From NCBI GenBank assembly GCA_035710745.1, contig DASTCX010000018.1:228754-292753 (forward strand): 64,000 nucleotides of DNA, in the 5' to 3' direction. Origin of the DNA: Candidatus Eremiobacteraceae bacterium. Lineage in GTDB: Bacteria > Vulcanimicrobiota > Vulcanimicrobiia > Eremiobacterales > Eremiobacteraceae. Of the stretch, positions 8,885 through 18,479 are shown piece after piece (within the stretch, counting starts at the first letter, position 1; every line of letters starts with the position of its first letter). Position numbers and translations under genes: made by a program. The notes under the pieces were generated by a model. The model had not been told where the DNA came from. It did no database searches and saw nothing but the letters and a program-made list of their open reading frames with translations.

Positions 8885-9109
8885 CGGAGCCACGACAGTC
8901 ACGGCAACGTCGGGCGTTTCGTATTTCTTGCGCCGTTTAGGAAGACCGTTGTCTCCCGACCATCACGACGACTGGTTTTCGCGCGCTCGGAACAACGCTT
9001 GTCCGGAAAACGCCAAGTTGCGATCGTAGACTGAAGCCTATTTAATGGAGAACGGACGGCTGCGCCCATGCCTGGTTCTCCGACGAGAATTTGCTCCAGG
9101 AGGCGGAAC

Positions 9110-10228
9110 ATGCGCGTCGTCGTTTTCATTTGCGCCGTAATGCTCTCCTTAACGACGCCAAGTCAGGCGGATCTGCCGCAACCCATTTCAGCCGATCCGC
9201 GCACCGTTGGTGAGCGACTGGTAATCGACGGTCACCTCGTCGAATTCGCATCGATGTCTCCGACGCTCGCCAGGTTGCTGCCGCGGAACGTCTACATTTA
9301 TCGCGTGGACGACCAGCAACCAAGGATGGTCGCGCTTGCCACCACCGATGCAAATCAGGGCACGGGGAATTTTGCCGGCGTCGTTTCGGTCGGACTGGGC
9401 GCTTCGGGCAACCTCGTTTTCGCCACCGGCAACACCGACGCCGCCCCGATCATCGACCTCAACAACGGGATCGTCCTCTCGAGCAGCGCAGCCATCTCCT
9501 TCACGAACACCACGGCGCCGGTCCTTACCTCGCAGTCCTCCGGGGCCGCGTCCATCGGGTTTAGCTTTCAGAGCCAAGGAACGTCGCCCGAACGCGATTT
9601 CGTCGTGAACTCGACGAACGGCGGTTCGACGTCGCTCGCGGAATTCGACGTCGGCACGAGCACCAAACTTCTGCTCGACAAGAACGGCAATTTGACCGTT
9701 TCCGGAACGACGCCCCTGACGTTTTCGAACGCGACCGGAACAACGACGATATCCTCGTCCACGACGGGAACGACCGAGCTGGACGCAGCCGGCTCGACTG
9801 CGCCGGCTATCCTCTTGAAGGCGACGAGCCTGAGCGGCCAAAATGCGGCGGTTCAAATTGGCGGATCGGGCACCGTTTCTCTCCGGGCGATGGCGAACGG
9901 AAATCTCGTTCTGAACGGCGATCTTCAGCTGAATAACGGGAATGCTACCGGCGGTCGCATCCTGCAGTCCGCAACCGGTTCTCTCGGAAACAACACGACA
10001 TGCAGTACGTCGTCGATGGCGGGGCCCGGCTGCACAGGAACGGCGGCGGGAAGCACGCTGACCTTTACGTTTTCGCCCGCGTACAACGTGACGCCGACGT
10101 GCGTCGTTTCCGACGAAACGACCGCCGGCGGCGCGCGCATTAGCACTAAGTCGGCTTCATCGATCATCGTAACCACGTCCGGCGCAACAGATGTCGTGGA
10201 CGTGGTATGCGTCGGCAATCCGCGTTGA
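9110..10228 (+). CDS. Secreted fibre-like surface protein (locus A)
   Basis: 372 aa from the ATG at 9110, with a perfect AGGAGG SD 6 nt upstream. The signal peptide is MRVVVFICAVMLSLTTPSQA. The N-terminal part (about 20-80) contains a GERLVIDGHLVEF strand region. A long Ser/Thr/Gly/Asn-rich repetitive region follows (NGIVLSSSAAISFTNTT, NGNLTVSGTTPLTFSNATG), typical of beta-prism or phage-tail-fibre-like stalks. The C-terminal domain (about 320-372) has the pattern AYNVTPTCVVSDETTAGG...VVCVG and resembles receptor-binding tips. It is similar in architecture to the 38626-40578 protein. Role inferred as adhesin or surface fibre. Confidence 0.75.
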   Translation: MRVVVFICAVMLSLTTPSQADLPQPISADPRTVGERLVIDGHLVEFASMSPTLARLLPRNVYIYRVDDQQPRMVALATTDANQGTGNFAGVVSVGLGASGNLVFATGNTDAAPIIDLNNGIVLSSSAAISFTNTTAPVLTSQSSGAASIGFSFQSQGTSPERDFVVNSTNGGSTSLAEFDVGTSTKLLLDKNGNLTVSGTTPLTFSNATGTTTISSSTTGTTELDAAGSTAPAILLKATSLSGQNAAVQIGGSGTVSLRAMANGNLVLNGDLQLNNGNATGGRILQSATGSLGNNTTCSTSSMAGPGCTGTAAGSTLTFTFSPAYNVTPTCVVSDETTAGGARISTKSASSIIVTTSGATDVVDVVCVGNPR

Positions 10229-12369
10229 GACCGATCAATCTGGGCCGCTTGTGCCGTCGAGTCAGCGGTGGTATGAGGAGTCTTGGCCGCTCTGCGCTGG
10301 AGCGGTGTTCGGCGATTGGCCGATCGGCGGGGCTTCTCGCCGTATTAGCAGTTTGCTCCGTAGCTCTGACGGCTCAGGCTACGGCCACGCCCTCATGCCC
10401 CGGACTATGCCGGACGGGATCGCCGCCGCTCGTGCAAGTGCCGAAGCATATCCTCGCTATGAGCGATGTGGGCCAAGGCGTCGGAATCAGTCTGACGTCG
10501 ACCGACTTCGCGTCGAATGTATCGATGACGAAGGACAGTCGCGCGCTCGCCGTAGACTGGAGCTTGACCCGCTGCCAAGGTGAATCGGCCCTTTCCGGCT
10601 CTGGACCAAGTCTTTGGCCGTCCATATTCGGGGGCACGGATTGCATCGGCGGGCAGTACATTCCCGTCGGGAATGTTTCGCAATCCTACGTCAATACTGA
10701 TCTCAGCAACTGCACCGAGACGCACAATTCGCAGCCGTACGACCTCGAGTGGGATTTCCTGAACAACGCTGGAGGCGTGCTGTCGAACATGCAACCCGGG
10801 ACCGGGCCAGAAGTTTACTCGGTCGTCTTGCACAGCGCCGTAATCGGCGGGAACGTCGACACGTCCCGAGCGTTCAAAGTCGGAGATACTTGCGACTCCA
10901 TTATGCCGAAGAAGGCGAAATATGTGGCGAATCCGGCTTCCATACTCTACGCCATCGACGTCGACGAATACGCTCAAGGTCAAACTAGTCTGAGCGCGCC
11001 CGCTCTGTCCAGCGTTACGCTCACGTGGGCGGCGATGGGCTGTGGGAACTCTTGCACCGAGCCCTCCGACAATTTCAACGGATACGGAATGATGCAGGCC
11101 GACACGGAATCGAACAACCTGCTTTGTCCGACCAGCACGCAGGGCGGCTCGATCGAACTGGACCCGACTCAGAACGCCGCGGGCACGGCGTATTACTATC
11201 AGCCAGGTCTCGAGGCCGGCCGAAGGCGCATCCTGGGCCAGCTGCGCCACCGCGACGGTACGCCGTGGCTCGTTCTCGCGAACGGCGCCGACTGTCAATC
11301 CACCAAACTCCCCGTGTACGACTACGACCGGGGCAATGACACGGGGAATGGCACCGACCATGCGCTTTGGTTGGCGGATGTCGGAAACGTCATCGGGATG
11401 AACTTCGAGAATCAAGAGGCCGGAACGTGCAACCAGTGGACCGCCGGTTTGACGGGCGCCGAGCCGGCTAGAACGACCGATACCGTTTTGGAGGGTTTGA
11501 ACTCCGCCACCAAGTTCTACGCGGCAAAAAAGATGTTTGCTTGGCAGCAGCTGTGCGACGAGACGAACGCGGGCAACGTCACCTTTCAATCTCCGGCGGG
11601 CGGACCCCAGACGATCCCTGGTTGGGGATGGTTCGATATCAGCCTACGGCTCTTCCACGAAGCGGTCCTTGGTATAACGTTTCAGCCCCAGTACACGATC
11701 GGGCGCGGAGCTTGGTACGAACTGAACGCGCCGGTTCCTTACGGTCTGGATGTCGACCCGACTACGCAAATTTACTTTTTGAATCCCATACATCCGATGA
11801 CCTCGTACGTGCCCGGGCCCAACCCGAGCGGCGACGGGTGTACCGGCAACGGTCCGGCGTCCACCGCTGGAAACTACGGATCCATGGAATCCGGAGGTTT
11901 GCTCGACGTCGCAGTCGGTTTCTCGGGGACGATACCGGCCTCGTCGTGCGGCGGTACCGGCGTCGGCGCTACCCACTACTTTCAGAACGGTCCGGTGCTC
12001 GAAGTGCAGTACCGGGCATGCTACATGGCCTCCGCGTACGAGGGGCCTTGCGCGGTCGTTCTTAACACCCGAAACGGCGGCGGCATAACCTCTGACTACA
12101 CGGACACCCAAGCGAACATCTTTTCACGCGACGGAGGACCACTTGTCGCCGGCGGATATACTCATTTGCTCACTATCGGCGACGGTGGCACCATTTCCAC
12201 CGACACCACGCTGGGCGACGTGCTGGAGGGCGGACAACTCTTCGTCAACCAGTCGTCGGTGACCATCGTACGATCCGGCGCGGGAACGCAGGCGACGACG
12301 TGCACCGAGTCCGTCAGCGGAACGAACATGACCGTCTGCGAAGCGGAAGGCGTAATCGCGTTTCCTTAA
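10207..12369 (+). CDS. Large secreted Cys-rich protein (locus A)
   Basis: 720 aa if the ATG at 10207 is used. The internal ATG at 10273 is an alternative that avoids overlap with the previous stop. The signal peptide is SAGLLAVLAVCSVALTAQATA. The mature protein has many Cys, Trp and Asn-Gly turns and probably disulfides. Acidic pairs (YAIDVDEYAQG, GWGWFDISL) and aromatic patches recall polysaccharide-acting enzymes, but no glycosidase motif can be named. It follows the fibre-like gene directly, and the same pair order occurs in locus B (36557-38620). A shared surface or carbohydrate role is inference. Confidence 0.7.
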   Translation: MRRQSALRPINLGRLCRRVSGGMRSLGRSALERCSAIGRSAGLLAVLAVCSVALTAQATATPSCPGLCRTGSPPLVQVPKHILAMSDVGQGVGISLTSTDFASNVSMTKDSRALAVDWSLTRCQGESALSGSGPSLWPSIFGGTDCIGGQYIPVGNVSQSYVNTDLSNCTETHNSQPYDLEWDFLNNAGGVLSNMQPGTGPEVYSVVLHSAVIGGNVDTSRAFKVGDTCDSIMPKKAKYVANPASILYAIDVDEYAQGQTSLSAPALSSVTLTWAAMGCGNSCTEPSDNFNGYGMMQADTESNNLLCPTSTQGGSIELDPTQNAAGTAYYYQPGLEAGRRRILGQLRHRDGTPWLVLANGADCQSTKLPVYDYDRGNDTGNGTDHALWLADVGNVIGMNFENQEAGTCNQWTAGLTGAEPARTTDTVLEGLNSATKFYAAKKMFAWQQLCDETNAGNVTFQSPAGGPQTIPGWGWFDISLRLFHEAVLGITFQPQYTIGRGAWYELNAPVPYGLDVDPTTQIYFLNPIHPMTSYVPGPNPSGDGCTGNGPASTAGNYGSMESGGLLDVAVGFSGTIPASSCGGTGVGATHYFQNGPVLEVQYRACYMASAYEGPCAVVLNTRNGGGITSDYTDTQANIFSRDGGPLVAGGYTHLLTIGDGGTISTDTTLGDVLEGGQLFVNQSSVTIVRSGAGTQATTCTESVSGTNMTVCEAEGVIAFP

Positions 12370-13611
12370 TCACTGAACCGTAATTGAGACCCGGAAGGTA
12401 TTCATTTTCGAATCCGCTACGGTGATGATGGCCGAGCCCTGCGCCAGCGCCGTCACCGTGAATACGCCGCCCGACACGGCGGAAGCGGAAGCCACGGCCG
12501 GATCGGAGGACCTGGCGGTCCAATTGCACTTGCAGCCTGTCTCGCTGACCGAGAAATTCTGCGAGCCTCCGACCTGTATCGTCGCGGCGGACGGCTCGAC
12601 CGTCAGGATGCGATTGACGAAAACCTCGACGCTTTTGAAAACATCGGCATTCCAAACGTTATCGTCCTCGCCGACGGCCATTGCTATCGAAACGTTCTTG
12701 CTCGGGGATTGGCCGTAAGCGAAGTCTCCGTGCCCGTGGACGTTCCAGCGCGCGCCGTTTCCGCTTGTAGTGGTGTAATAAATATCGCGGAGACCGCTGG
12801 TCGGCTGGGTCGAGCCCCTACATTTCGTTTCTAGGCTAAATGTCGCGACGCTGCCGGCGATCGAGATCTGCGCGAGTTGACCGCCAGCATTTTTCTCGGG
12901 ATTCCAGCAACCATAGAGATTGCCGTCGTAACCCAGTGCCAGGCCGACCACCTCTTTGCTCGTTTGAAACTCGGTAAATCCCGAACCGAGATCGTACCGA
13001 ACCACGCCAACCGGCACGCCGCCGGCTCCGCGTTCGGTGAACCACAGGTTTCCGTCAGACCCGGTAATGATCTCGTGTGGGTTGGAAGGACAAAACGGGC
13101 TGACGGTCTCCGTGATCACGCCATCTGTCGTCGCTCGTTCGAGCGCGCAATCGGCAATCGACGTGAACCAAATCGCGCCGTCGGGGCCCACGGTAATGCC
13201 CCCGCACAGGCCCGGGGCAGCATAGGTGGTTGCCTGAAGGGTCGGTGTAATGCGGGCCAACCCTCCCGTTTGGCCGGCGCTGCCACACGTCCACATATTC
13301 CCGTCTGATCCGGCCACGATCGGACCAGGTTGGAACCCGACGGCTGCGGGCGCCGAAATGCGACCGGTCTTGACCGTTACGCGGTAGACCGCTTCGGTGT
13401 CTTGCGCAGTGACCCAAATCTGCTTGTCGGGGCCGACCGCGATGCCGGCAGGCTGAAAAATCGTCGGGAAAACAACCCACTGCGTCGGTTGTTGTCCGTT
13501 TTGCAACACCCAAGGCTGCACAGGGTTCGCGGCTCCAAGCTGTTGCTGTGCTTGTTCGGATGTGCATCCGCCCAGCAAGATAGCCAATAACAGCATCGTT
13601 CGGCCGCTCAT
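12370..13611 (-). CDS. Lipoprotein with virginiamycin-B-lyase-like propeller and Ig-like (BIG2) domain
   Basis: 413 aa. The short signal peptide has the lipobox LLGGC (Cys16). Residues about 45-320 form repeated blades, I-A-V-G-P-D-x-x-I-W-V-T or I-x-x-G-x-D-G-N-L-W-F-T, the classic Vgb/streptogramin-lyase repeat. Residues about 335-413 are a bacterial Ig-like domain (VGGSQNFSVSETGC...VTALAQGSAIITVAD). Whether it is a lyase is doubtful. Such propellers are common as exported binding proteins. Its stop codon abuts the stop of the convergent 720-aa gene. Confidence 0.85.
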   Translation of the reverse strand: MSGRTMLLLAILLGGCTSEQAQQQLGAANPVQPWVLQNGQQPTQWVVFPTIFQPAGIAVGPDKQIWVTAQDTEAVYRVTVKTGRISAPAAVGFQPGPIVAGSDGNMWTCGSAGQTGGLARITPTLQATTYAAPGLCGGITVGPDGAIWFTSIADCALERATTDGVITETVSPFCPSNPHEIITGSDGNLWFTERGAGGVPVGVVRYDLGSGFTEFQTSKEVVGLALGYDGNLYGCWNPEKNAGGQLAQISIAGSVATFSLETKCRGSTQPTSGLRDIYYTTTSGNGARWNVHGHGDFAYGQSPSKNVSIAMAVGEDDNVWNADVFKSVEVFVNRILTVEPSAATIQVGGSQNFSVSETGCKCNWTARSSDPAVASASAVSGGVFTVTALAQGSAIITVADSKMNTFRVSITVQ

Positions 13612-13968
13612 GGTTATGCCCTCAATGGGTACGCGATCGCCAAGATGCGAAGGTTGCTAGGTTCGGCACCGTCGTTGGCGCGCACCTCCGGGTTCCGAAC
13701 GGGACCCATCGCAAGAATCACGTTCGCAGCCGGCAAGGGTGCGTCGTGCACCAGTGTTTCCCGCCTTCAAGGGCTGTAACGACGAATCGGGATCGGCCGT
13801 CGCTCTCCTGAGACCGCATCGAATATGCGGCGCGGCGCCGTAACGCTAAGGGGGTGATCTTAGCTGGTGGATTAGGTCCGCCTCGGGTTCTCGCTCGGAA
13901 ATTTCCGGGCTTGGCCACGAGGCGGGCCTCATCGACGTCTATTCAGTTCGTCAACCTCGAGCCCGCTC
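13612..13968. other. Intergenic stretch upstream of the split gene
   Basis: No gene recognised. A small hairpin GCTAAG/CTTAGC with an 8-nt loop sits at 13845-13864 without a T-run, so it is not a clear terminator. Confidence 0.3.
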
Positions 13969-14541
13969 TTGCAGACGTTCCCGCCCGACATCGTCCATTC
14001 CGCGGCTGCTCTCCCGACCGCGTTCCCGTCGCGGAGGCTGATCGACTTGTCGGGAGCCAAGGATGCGCTGTCGACGATATTCAGCGTGTCGGGCGCCCGT
14101 ACGTATCGCGTCACGTTCGAGCGATCGGGAGCGGTGACGTTCCAACCCGGTTTGGTCGGCGGCTACTGGCTCAATCGCGAACGCGTACCTTCACTCTGTC
14201 CCTAGGGCGGCGCGCCGCGGGAGCCGGACGCGTGGCAGCCGTCATCGCACGACGCATGGACTTCGGACGTTGGAGCCGCGGCCATGCGGAGATTGTTCGA
14301 AGAAGGTGCCGCATGGGTCGCCATCGGGATCGCCGACGTCCCTTGCGAATCATCCCCAACGCACTATGTCGCGACCAATCAGGTGACCCGTACGAAACCG
14401 ATCGCGATTTTGCTCCTCGGCAAGGACACGCCCAGTCGACTGGCTTGCGACGTATGGGCGGACGAACTCGTAAGGTCTGCACGAACGTATCGGTCATCGG
14501 CCTCGTCTGCGAACCTCGCGAGCGGCACCCTTCGGCGATAA
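13969..14541 (+). pseudogene. Degenerate protein gene split by an in-frame TAG
   Basis: Two protein-like segments lie in one frame: 13969-14202 (RLIDLSGAKDALSTIFSVSG, YRVTFERSGAVTFQPGLVGG) and 14206-14541 (AAWVAIGIADVPCESS, KPIAILLLGKDTPSRL). They are separated only by a TAG at 14203-14205. The frame also stays open upstream of 13969 with no good start. The simplest reading is an old exported-protein gene decayed by a nonsense mutation and loss of its 5' end. A readthrough product cannot be excluded. No family recognised. Confidence 0.4.
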
Positions 14542-14587
14542 GACTGGTGACACCACCAGTCTCAAAGAAGGCGCGGTTCGCTACAAT
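14541..14587 (+). promoter_or_regulatory. LuxR-box-like promoter, site F
   Basis: A perfect palindrome AGACTGGTG-ACAC-CACCAGTCT (14541-14562) is followed 35 nt after its ACTG by TACAAT (14582-14587). It is the most symmetrical of the ten related sites in the window. The palindrome centre falls near -42.5 relative to the predicted start. It drives the 14758 gene with a leader of about 165 nt. Confidence 0.7.
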
Positions 14588-14757
14588 GAGCTGGCATGGG
14601 CGCAGCCAGCGTAAGCGCGTTGCCGTGTCACGAACGGCGCGCCAAACCGCGTGGCCTGGAGGGACGACGAACCGGACCGCTCCGTTCGCTATGAACGGCA
14701 TCAGTTTGAGTTTCGTCGCCCAGGGTCGCCCCGCCACGCCGAGGATGGAGCCGCACA

Positions 14758-17388
14758 ATGTCGGCAATGATGGTCGCCACGGTCATCGCGTTCGCCCTCT
14801 CACACGCCCCCGTCGAAGCAATGGCGACGGCAGAATCGACCCCGATTCGGGTCACGCTGATCGAAGGCTTCGGCCGCGCGATTTACGCAACATCCGCAAA
14901 CGCCGCCCCCAGCGCGTCATCGCCCCGAAACGGTTGCTTCTTCTCCAACCTAAAGCCCGATTTGTCCGACAAGAACCTTATCACCGCGAATGCGCCCTTC
15001 GACAGCGACACGAAAGCCTATTGGCTCGCTCCCCGTCCGCCTCAACCATCGGGTTGCGATTACGTCGGGGTCAAACCCACGACGGACGGACTCGCGGTCA
15101 TATTTTCGGTCGCGCGACGCGACGTCAGCGTAGTGCCTGCGGGGGCGAATCGCGTCGGCGGGTTCGCCGTCTCCACGCTGTTCGACAACGTGCCGCAAAA
15201 TCAGGACGAAGATCGGATCGTCATCGACATATCGCCGGCGGCCGGCGGTCCAGCGGTGCTTTCCCTGACCATCAACCCGGACGAGCACGTTTTCGGACGA
15301 AGCAGTGCCGGTGACGGGGGTCCGAAAACCCTCACGAGCAACGACTACTCCATGGCGCCCGATCTGACGCAAGTTTGGGCCGGAATTCTCACGATCAACT
15401 GGAGCGCATTCAAGTCGACGGGCGGATGGAGCGCGCTGCGACTCAACGCTTCGAGGTCATTTGAGGTACGGTATCGCCTCCTCCGGTTCGGAAATAACGC
15501 TCCGTCCGAGAGCGACCCCGCCGGCGCCTTGGACGTCGCATTCACGACGGTGCCCGCGTTCGACACCGAGTTGCAGCCCCTCAACGGACTCGGACCTTCG
15601 GACTCCCATCGCTACGGCGCAATCGACAAGACCGGACAGCGACAGACAGGTTCGCAGGGCAATCCCAGCGCAACGCCGTTGCCGACGACGACGCCGTGGC
15701 CCGCGCTCTCATTCGACACCAACTTCCCGGCGACGCAACAAACGCTCGTCGGCGCGACGCTCGCCCAAGATTTCGCGTCCAACCTCGGAACCGTGCAGCA
15801 AAAAATCGTCAAACTCGCCGGAAAGGTCGGCGTACCTTCGCAGACAGCAAAGGCGCTCGTCTGCGCCTCCTGCCAGCCGTTCCAGGTCCTGTATGGGACT
15901 CTCTTCGGCCTGAAAAACTCGAGCGACGTCGTCAGCCTTCTCAGCGGCAACAATCGCTTCGGCGAAGATGCGCAACCGATAACGTTCGGCGATATCGGCG
16001 ACCTGGGCGTCGCGTCGGTCTTCTCCTACGCCAACAACGACACGTCGCTCAGTCTCGCGCAGATGCATGCGCGCAATACCTTGGACGACGACGCAGCTAT
16101 GTTCACCACGAAGACCCCGAGCTCGGAGATACGCGCGCTCGCCGTCGGCGACAACCATCCGCCGACGAGCGCGTTGCCGCACATATCTACGGACGCCCTC
16201 TCTTTGTCTTCGGATCATCCGACGGGCGCAAACGACGACGACGACCCGGCCAAGTTCGAATCGTCGGACGTGTCGTCGATCGTGCGCGCGGCATACGACG
16301 CGACGGACACCGCCGTGGACGGCTTCGCCGGCGTGCAATTCGCGAAGACCATCTCGGACAGCGGGGAGGATGAATTTGGAAATTGGCATGGCTACACGAT
16401 GGCGATCGCCCCTGGATACAAGTTCGGCGGCATCGCCTATCGCCAAGCGGAAACCGACCCGCTGCCATTCGTCGGGGCGAGCGGTCCGAGCGTGGACGCA
16501 AACCTGGCGGGAACGGCGTTGTGGGGGCTGACCCCGAGCGTAAACGTCGAGTCGTATTGGTTGCGCAACCGCTTGCTCGACCTCGCCCAGTCGACCGACG
16601 TCGTGTACGGCCTGCAGTGGAAGCCGACCGTGAAGCGTTGGACGTTCAAGCTCAGTTTCGAACAAGCGGATGCGCGGATTTCGGCGCCCTTCATCGCTCT
16701 GCAACAGATCGCGAACCTGCCGACGCCCGACACATACCCTGGGATTCGTTCGCACATCGAGCCGACGCCGGCTCCGAACACGACCGCGGGCCCGTCTTCG
16801 ACCGACGATCTTGAAGATCACATAATCGCGGTCAGCGCGACGACCCCGAAATACTTCGCACTTCAGGCGACGGCGACCGTCGGTTACGACATCGATCATC
16901 TCTCGCCCGTTTGCCTAATCGATCCAAAGACTGTCGCAGATATAATCTGCACGCGCGGGCACTCCGCCAACTTAATCACGGGCACCGTGCTGGGCGGTTG
17001 GAAGGATTGGTTGCAGCTGGGCGCCCGGTATCAGCCGCCACAAACGTCGCAGGGCAGTCCTTTGACGTCGGACGAGCGGGTGTATAACGCTTTCCTCGAG
17101 GGCAAGGTCGGCCGTTGCAACTGCAAATTGATGCTGGCGGCGTCGAATGACAGCGGCAGGATCGGCGTAAACCCAAACACGCTAGGAGAGGCCCTGACCG
17201 CCCAATTCGCAATCGAAGGGATCTTCCAAAAGGCAACGCTTGCTTTCGGCTACATCAATTCTTCGTCGCCGAGCTCGAATTTCGGATCGACGCCAGTCAT
17301 GGTGACGCAACCGTTGGATCATCGTGCGAGGGAGTTCGTAGTACTTCGCGTGGGAACGGCAGCCTTCGAAACGACCAAGGGATACTAG
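14758..17388 (+). CDS. Large exported protein with CBM9-like N-terminus and possible beta-barrel C-terminus
   Basis: 876 aa from the ATG at 14758, with GGAG 7 nt upstream. There is a short signal peptide (about 1-21). Residues about 30-190 contain FSNLKPDLSDKN..., AYWLAPRPPQPSGCDYVGVK and DEDRIVIDISP. This arrangement resembles DOMON/CBM9-type carbohydrate-binding domains that precede DUF5916-like barrels. The C-terminal half alternates strands ending in aromatics (GYKFGGIAYRQAE, VESYWLRNRLLDLAQ, GWKDWLQLGARYQPP), as outer-membrane beta-barrels do. A role in binding or importing polymers is inference. It is under site F. Confidence 0.65.
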   Translation: MSAMMVATVIAFALSHAPVEAMATAESTPIRVTLIEGFGRAIYATSANAAPSASSPRNGCFFSNLKPDLSDKNLITANAPFDSDTKAYWLAPRPPQPSGCDYVGVKPTTDGLAVIFSVARRDVSVVPAGANRVGGFAVSTLFDNVPQNQDEDRIVIDISPAAGGPAVLSLTINPDEHVFGRSSAGDGGPKTLTSNDYSMAPDLTQVWAGILTINWSAFKSTGGWSALRLNASRSFEVRYRLLRFGNNAPSESDPAGALDVAFTTVPAFDTELQPLNGLGPSDSHRYGAIDKTGQRQTGSQGNPSATPLPTTTPWPALSFDTNFPATQQTLVGATLAQDFASNLGTVQQKIVKLAGKVGVPSQTAKALVCASCQPFQVLYGTLFGLKNSSDVVSLLSGNNRFGEDAQPITFGDIGDLGVASVFSYANNDTSLSLAQMHARNTLDDDAAMFTTKTPSSEIRALAVGDNHPPTSALPHISTDALSLSSDHPTGANDDDDPAKFESSDVSSIVRAAYDATDTAVDGFAGVQFAKTISDSGEDEFGNWHGYTMAIAPGYKFGGIAYRQAETDPLPFVGASGPSVDANLAGTALWGLTPSVNVESYWLRNRLLDLAQSTDVVYGLQWKPTVKRWTFKLSFEQADARISAPFIALQQIANLPTPDTYPGIRSHIEPTPAPNTTAGPSSTDDLEDHIIAVSATTPKYFALQATATVGYDIDHLSPVCLIDPKTVADIICTRGHSANLITGTVLGGWKDWLQLGARYQPPQTSQGSPLTSDERVYNAFLEGKVGRCNCKLMLAASNDSGRIGVNPNTLGEALTAQFAIEGIFQKATLAFGYINSSSPSSNFGSTPVMVTQPLDHRAREFVVLRVGTAAFETTKGY

Positions 17389-17586
17389 CTAGCTAAGCAA
17401 GCCAGCCCCGAGGCGGAGCGTCAATGGCGCCGTTGGCCTCCTCAGTCGAAGCCGCCATCCGGATTCGACGTGCCGTCAAGGTGGGTCGTGCCGTACGGGC
17501 CGGTGAGCGCCACCGTTCCGGAGAGGGCGAAGACGCCCGGGGACGGATGCCCCCAGGGTGTCTCCAGGGACGATGCCGCCGTGGAT

Positions 17587-17615
17587 TTGTTTACGCCGGC
17601 TTGATAAGGTATATT
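17587..17615 (+). promoter_or_regulatory. Promoter placing the start of transcription at the ATG
   Basis: TTGTTT (17587-17592), 17-nt spacer, TATATT (17610-17615). Transcription would begin about 6-7 nt later, at or next to the ATG at 17622, so the mRNA is predicted to be leaderless. Confidence 0.55.
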
Positions 17616-17621
17616 CGTTCC

Positions 17622-17903
17622 ATGAGAAAAACAAGCGAGACGACAGCGGCCAGCGAGGGCGGCAGGAAAGCCAAGATTGTCATCGAGGTCCGCAGCGGAA
17701 TCATTCAGGCGGTGCTCGCCGATCCTGCGCTCGTCAATCGCGAAGAAATCGTCGCGGAGATCATCGACCTCGACGACATGGAAGACGACGCCGACTGCAA
17801 ATTCGATTGGTCGGACGTCGAGACGGCGGACGGCGCAAGCATCTATCGTCTGAACGGATATGCGGAGCTTCCGTTGCAAGGCTGCGTCCCGAGCCGCGAC
17901 TGA
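17622..17903 (+). CDS. Small conserved-looking protein, probably leaderless
   Basis: 93 aa from the ATG at 17622. A basic N-terminus leads into KIVIEVRSGIIQAVLADPAL, then an acidic stretch IIDLDDMEDDADCKFDW. The strand-helix pattern with a DDxxD patch resembles small proteins of unknown function near plasmid or phage genes. No SD is present, and the promoter at 17587-17615 sits so close that a leaderless message is likely. Confidence 0.7.
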   Translation: MRKTSETTAASEGGRKAKIVIEVRSGIIQAVLADPALVNREEIVAEIIDLDDMEDDADCKFDWSDVETADGASIYRLNGYAELPLQGCVPSRD

Positions 17904-18479
17904 GCTTCACGAGCCCGCTCGTCATCGTCGACGCCACGAGGCTCGATCCGGGCGCCCGCCGCTCGCGTATCGTTCGTCGCCCTTCCTTATATACGGCAGA
18001 TACGGCGCGTTTTTGGCGCCGTTCGTCCTCTATCGCGAGCGGTTTCTGGGGACCCAGCCCTTTGTCGAATCGGCCTCCCGCTCGCCGAACCGATGCGTGG
18101 CATCGGCGGTTCTCCCATCCGGGATGCTTGGCCCGATCTGATGACACCGCAGTCGGCCCAGCGCCCTACACCGCGAGGCACAATCTTGATCTTTCGCTCG
18201 TCTATGTCGAGCCCCATCTGCGCCGCCGCCACCGGGGACATGCAAATCCCGATCGCGCCTTCTCTGTCGCCTATCCTGCGCACGATTTCGCGGACTCGTC
18301 AAAGCGTTGAGGAGCACCGCCCATAGCTAACGGGCGATGCCCGGTGCGACGCCTTATCGAGCCTGTCCACGAAATCAGATCGTCGGCGACTTCGTGGCAG
18401 CGTCAAGTCGATTCAAAACGCCACGGTCCGGCGCCCGCGGTCAAAGAAGCGGCCGGAGTCGCGCCGCATCCATGCGAGC
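17904..18479. other. Intergenic stretch with a gene remnant
   Basis: On the minus strand around 18283-18090 there is a protein-like segment, GAIGICMSPVAAAQMGLDID, followed by KIKIVPRGVGRWADC. It has no credible start (a TGA lies directly upstream) and its continuation is not protein-like. I take it as a decayed gene fragment. The rest shows nothing. Confidence 0.35.

Noticed and set aside
13854..15314. Long plus-strand frame of 486 codons
   Set aside because: Composition is Arg/Ala/Ser-rich with no domain. It covers the antisense/alternate frame of the split gene and of the 14758 gene. Typical high-GC chance frame.
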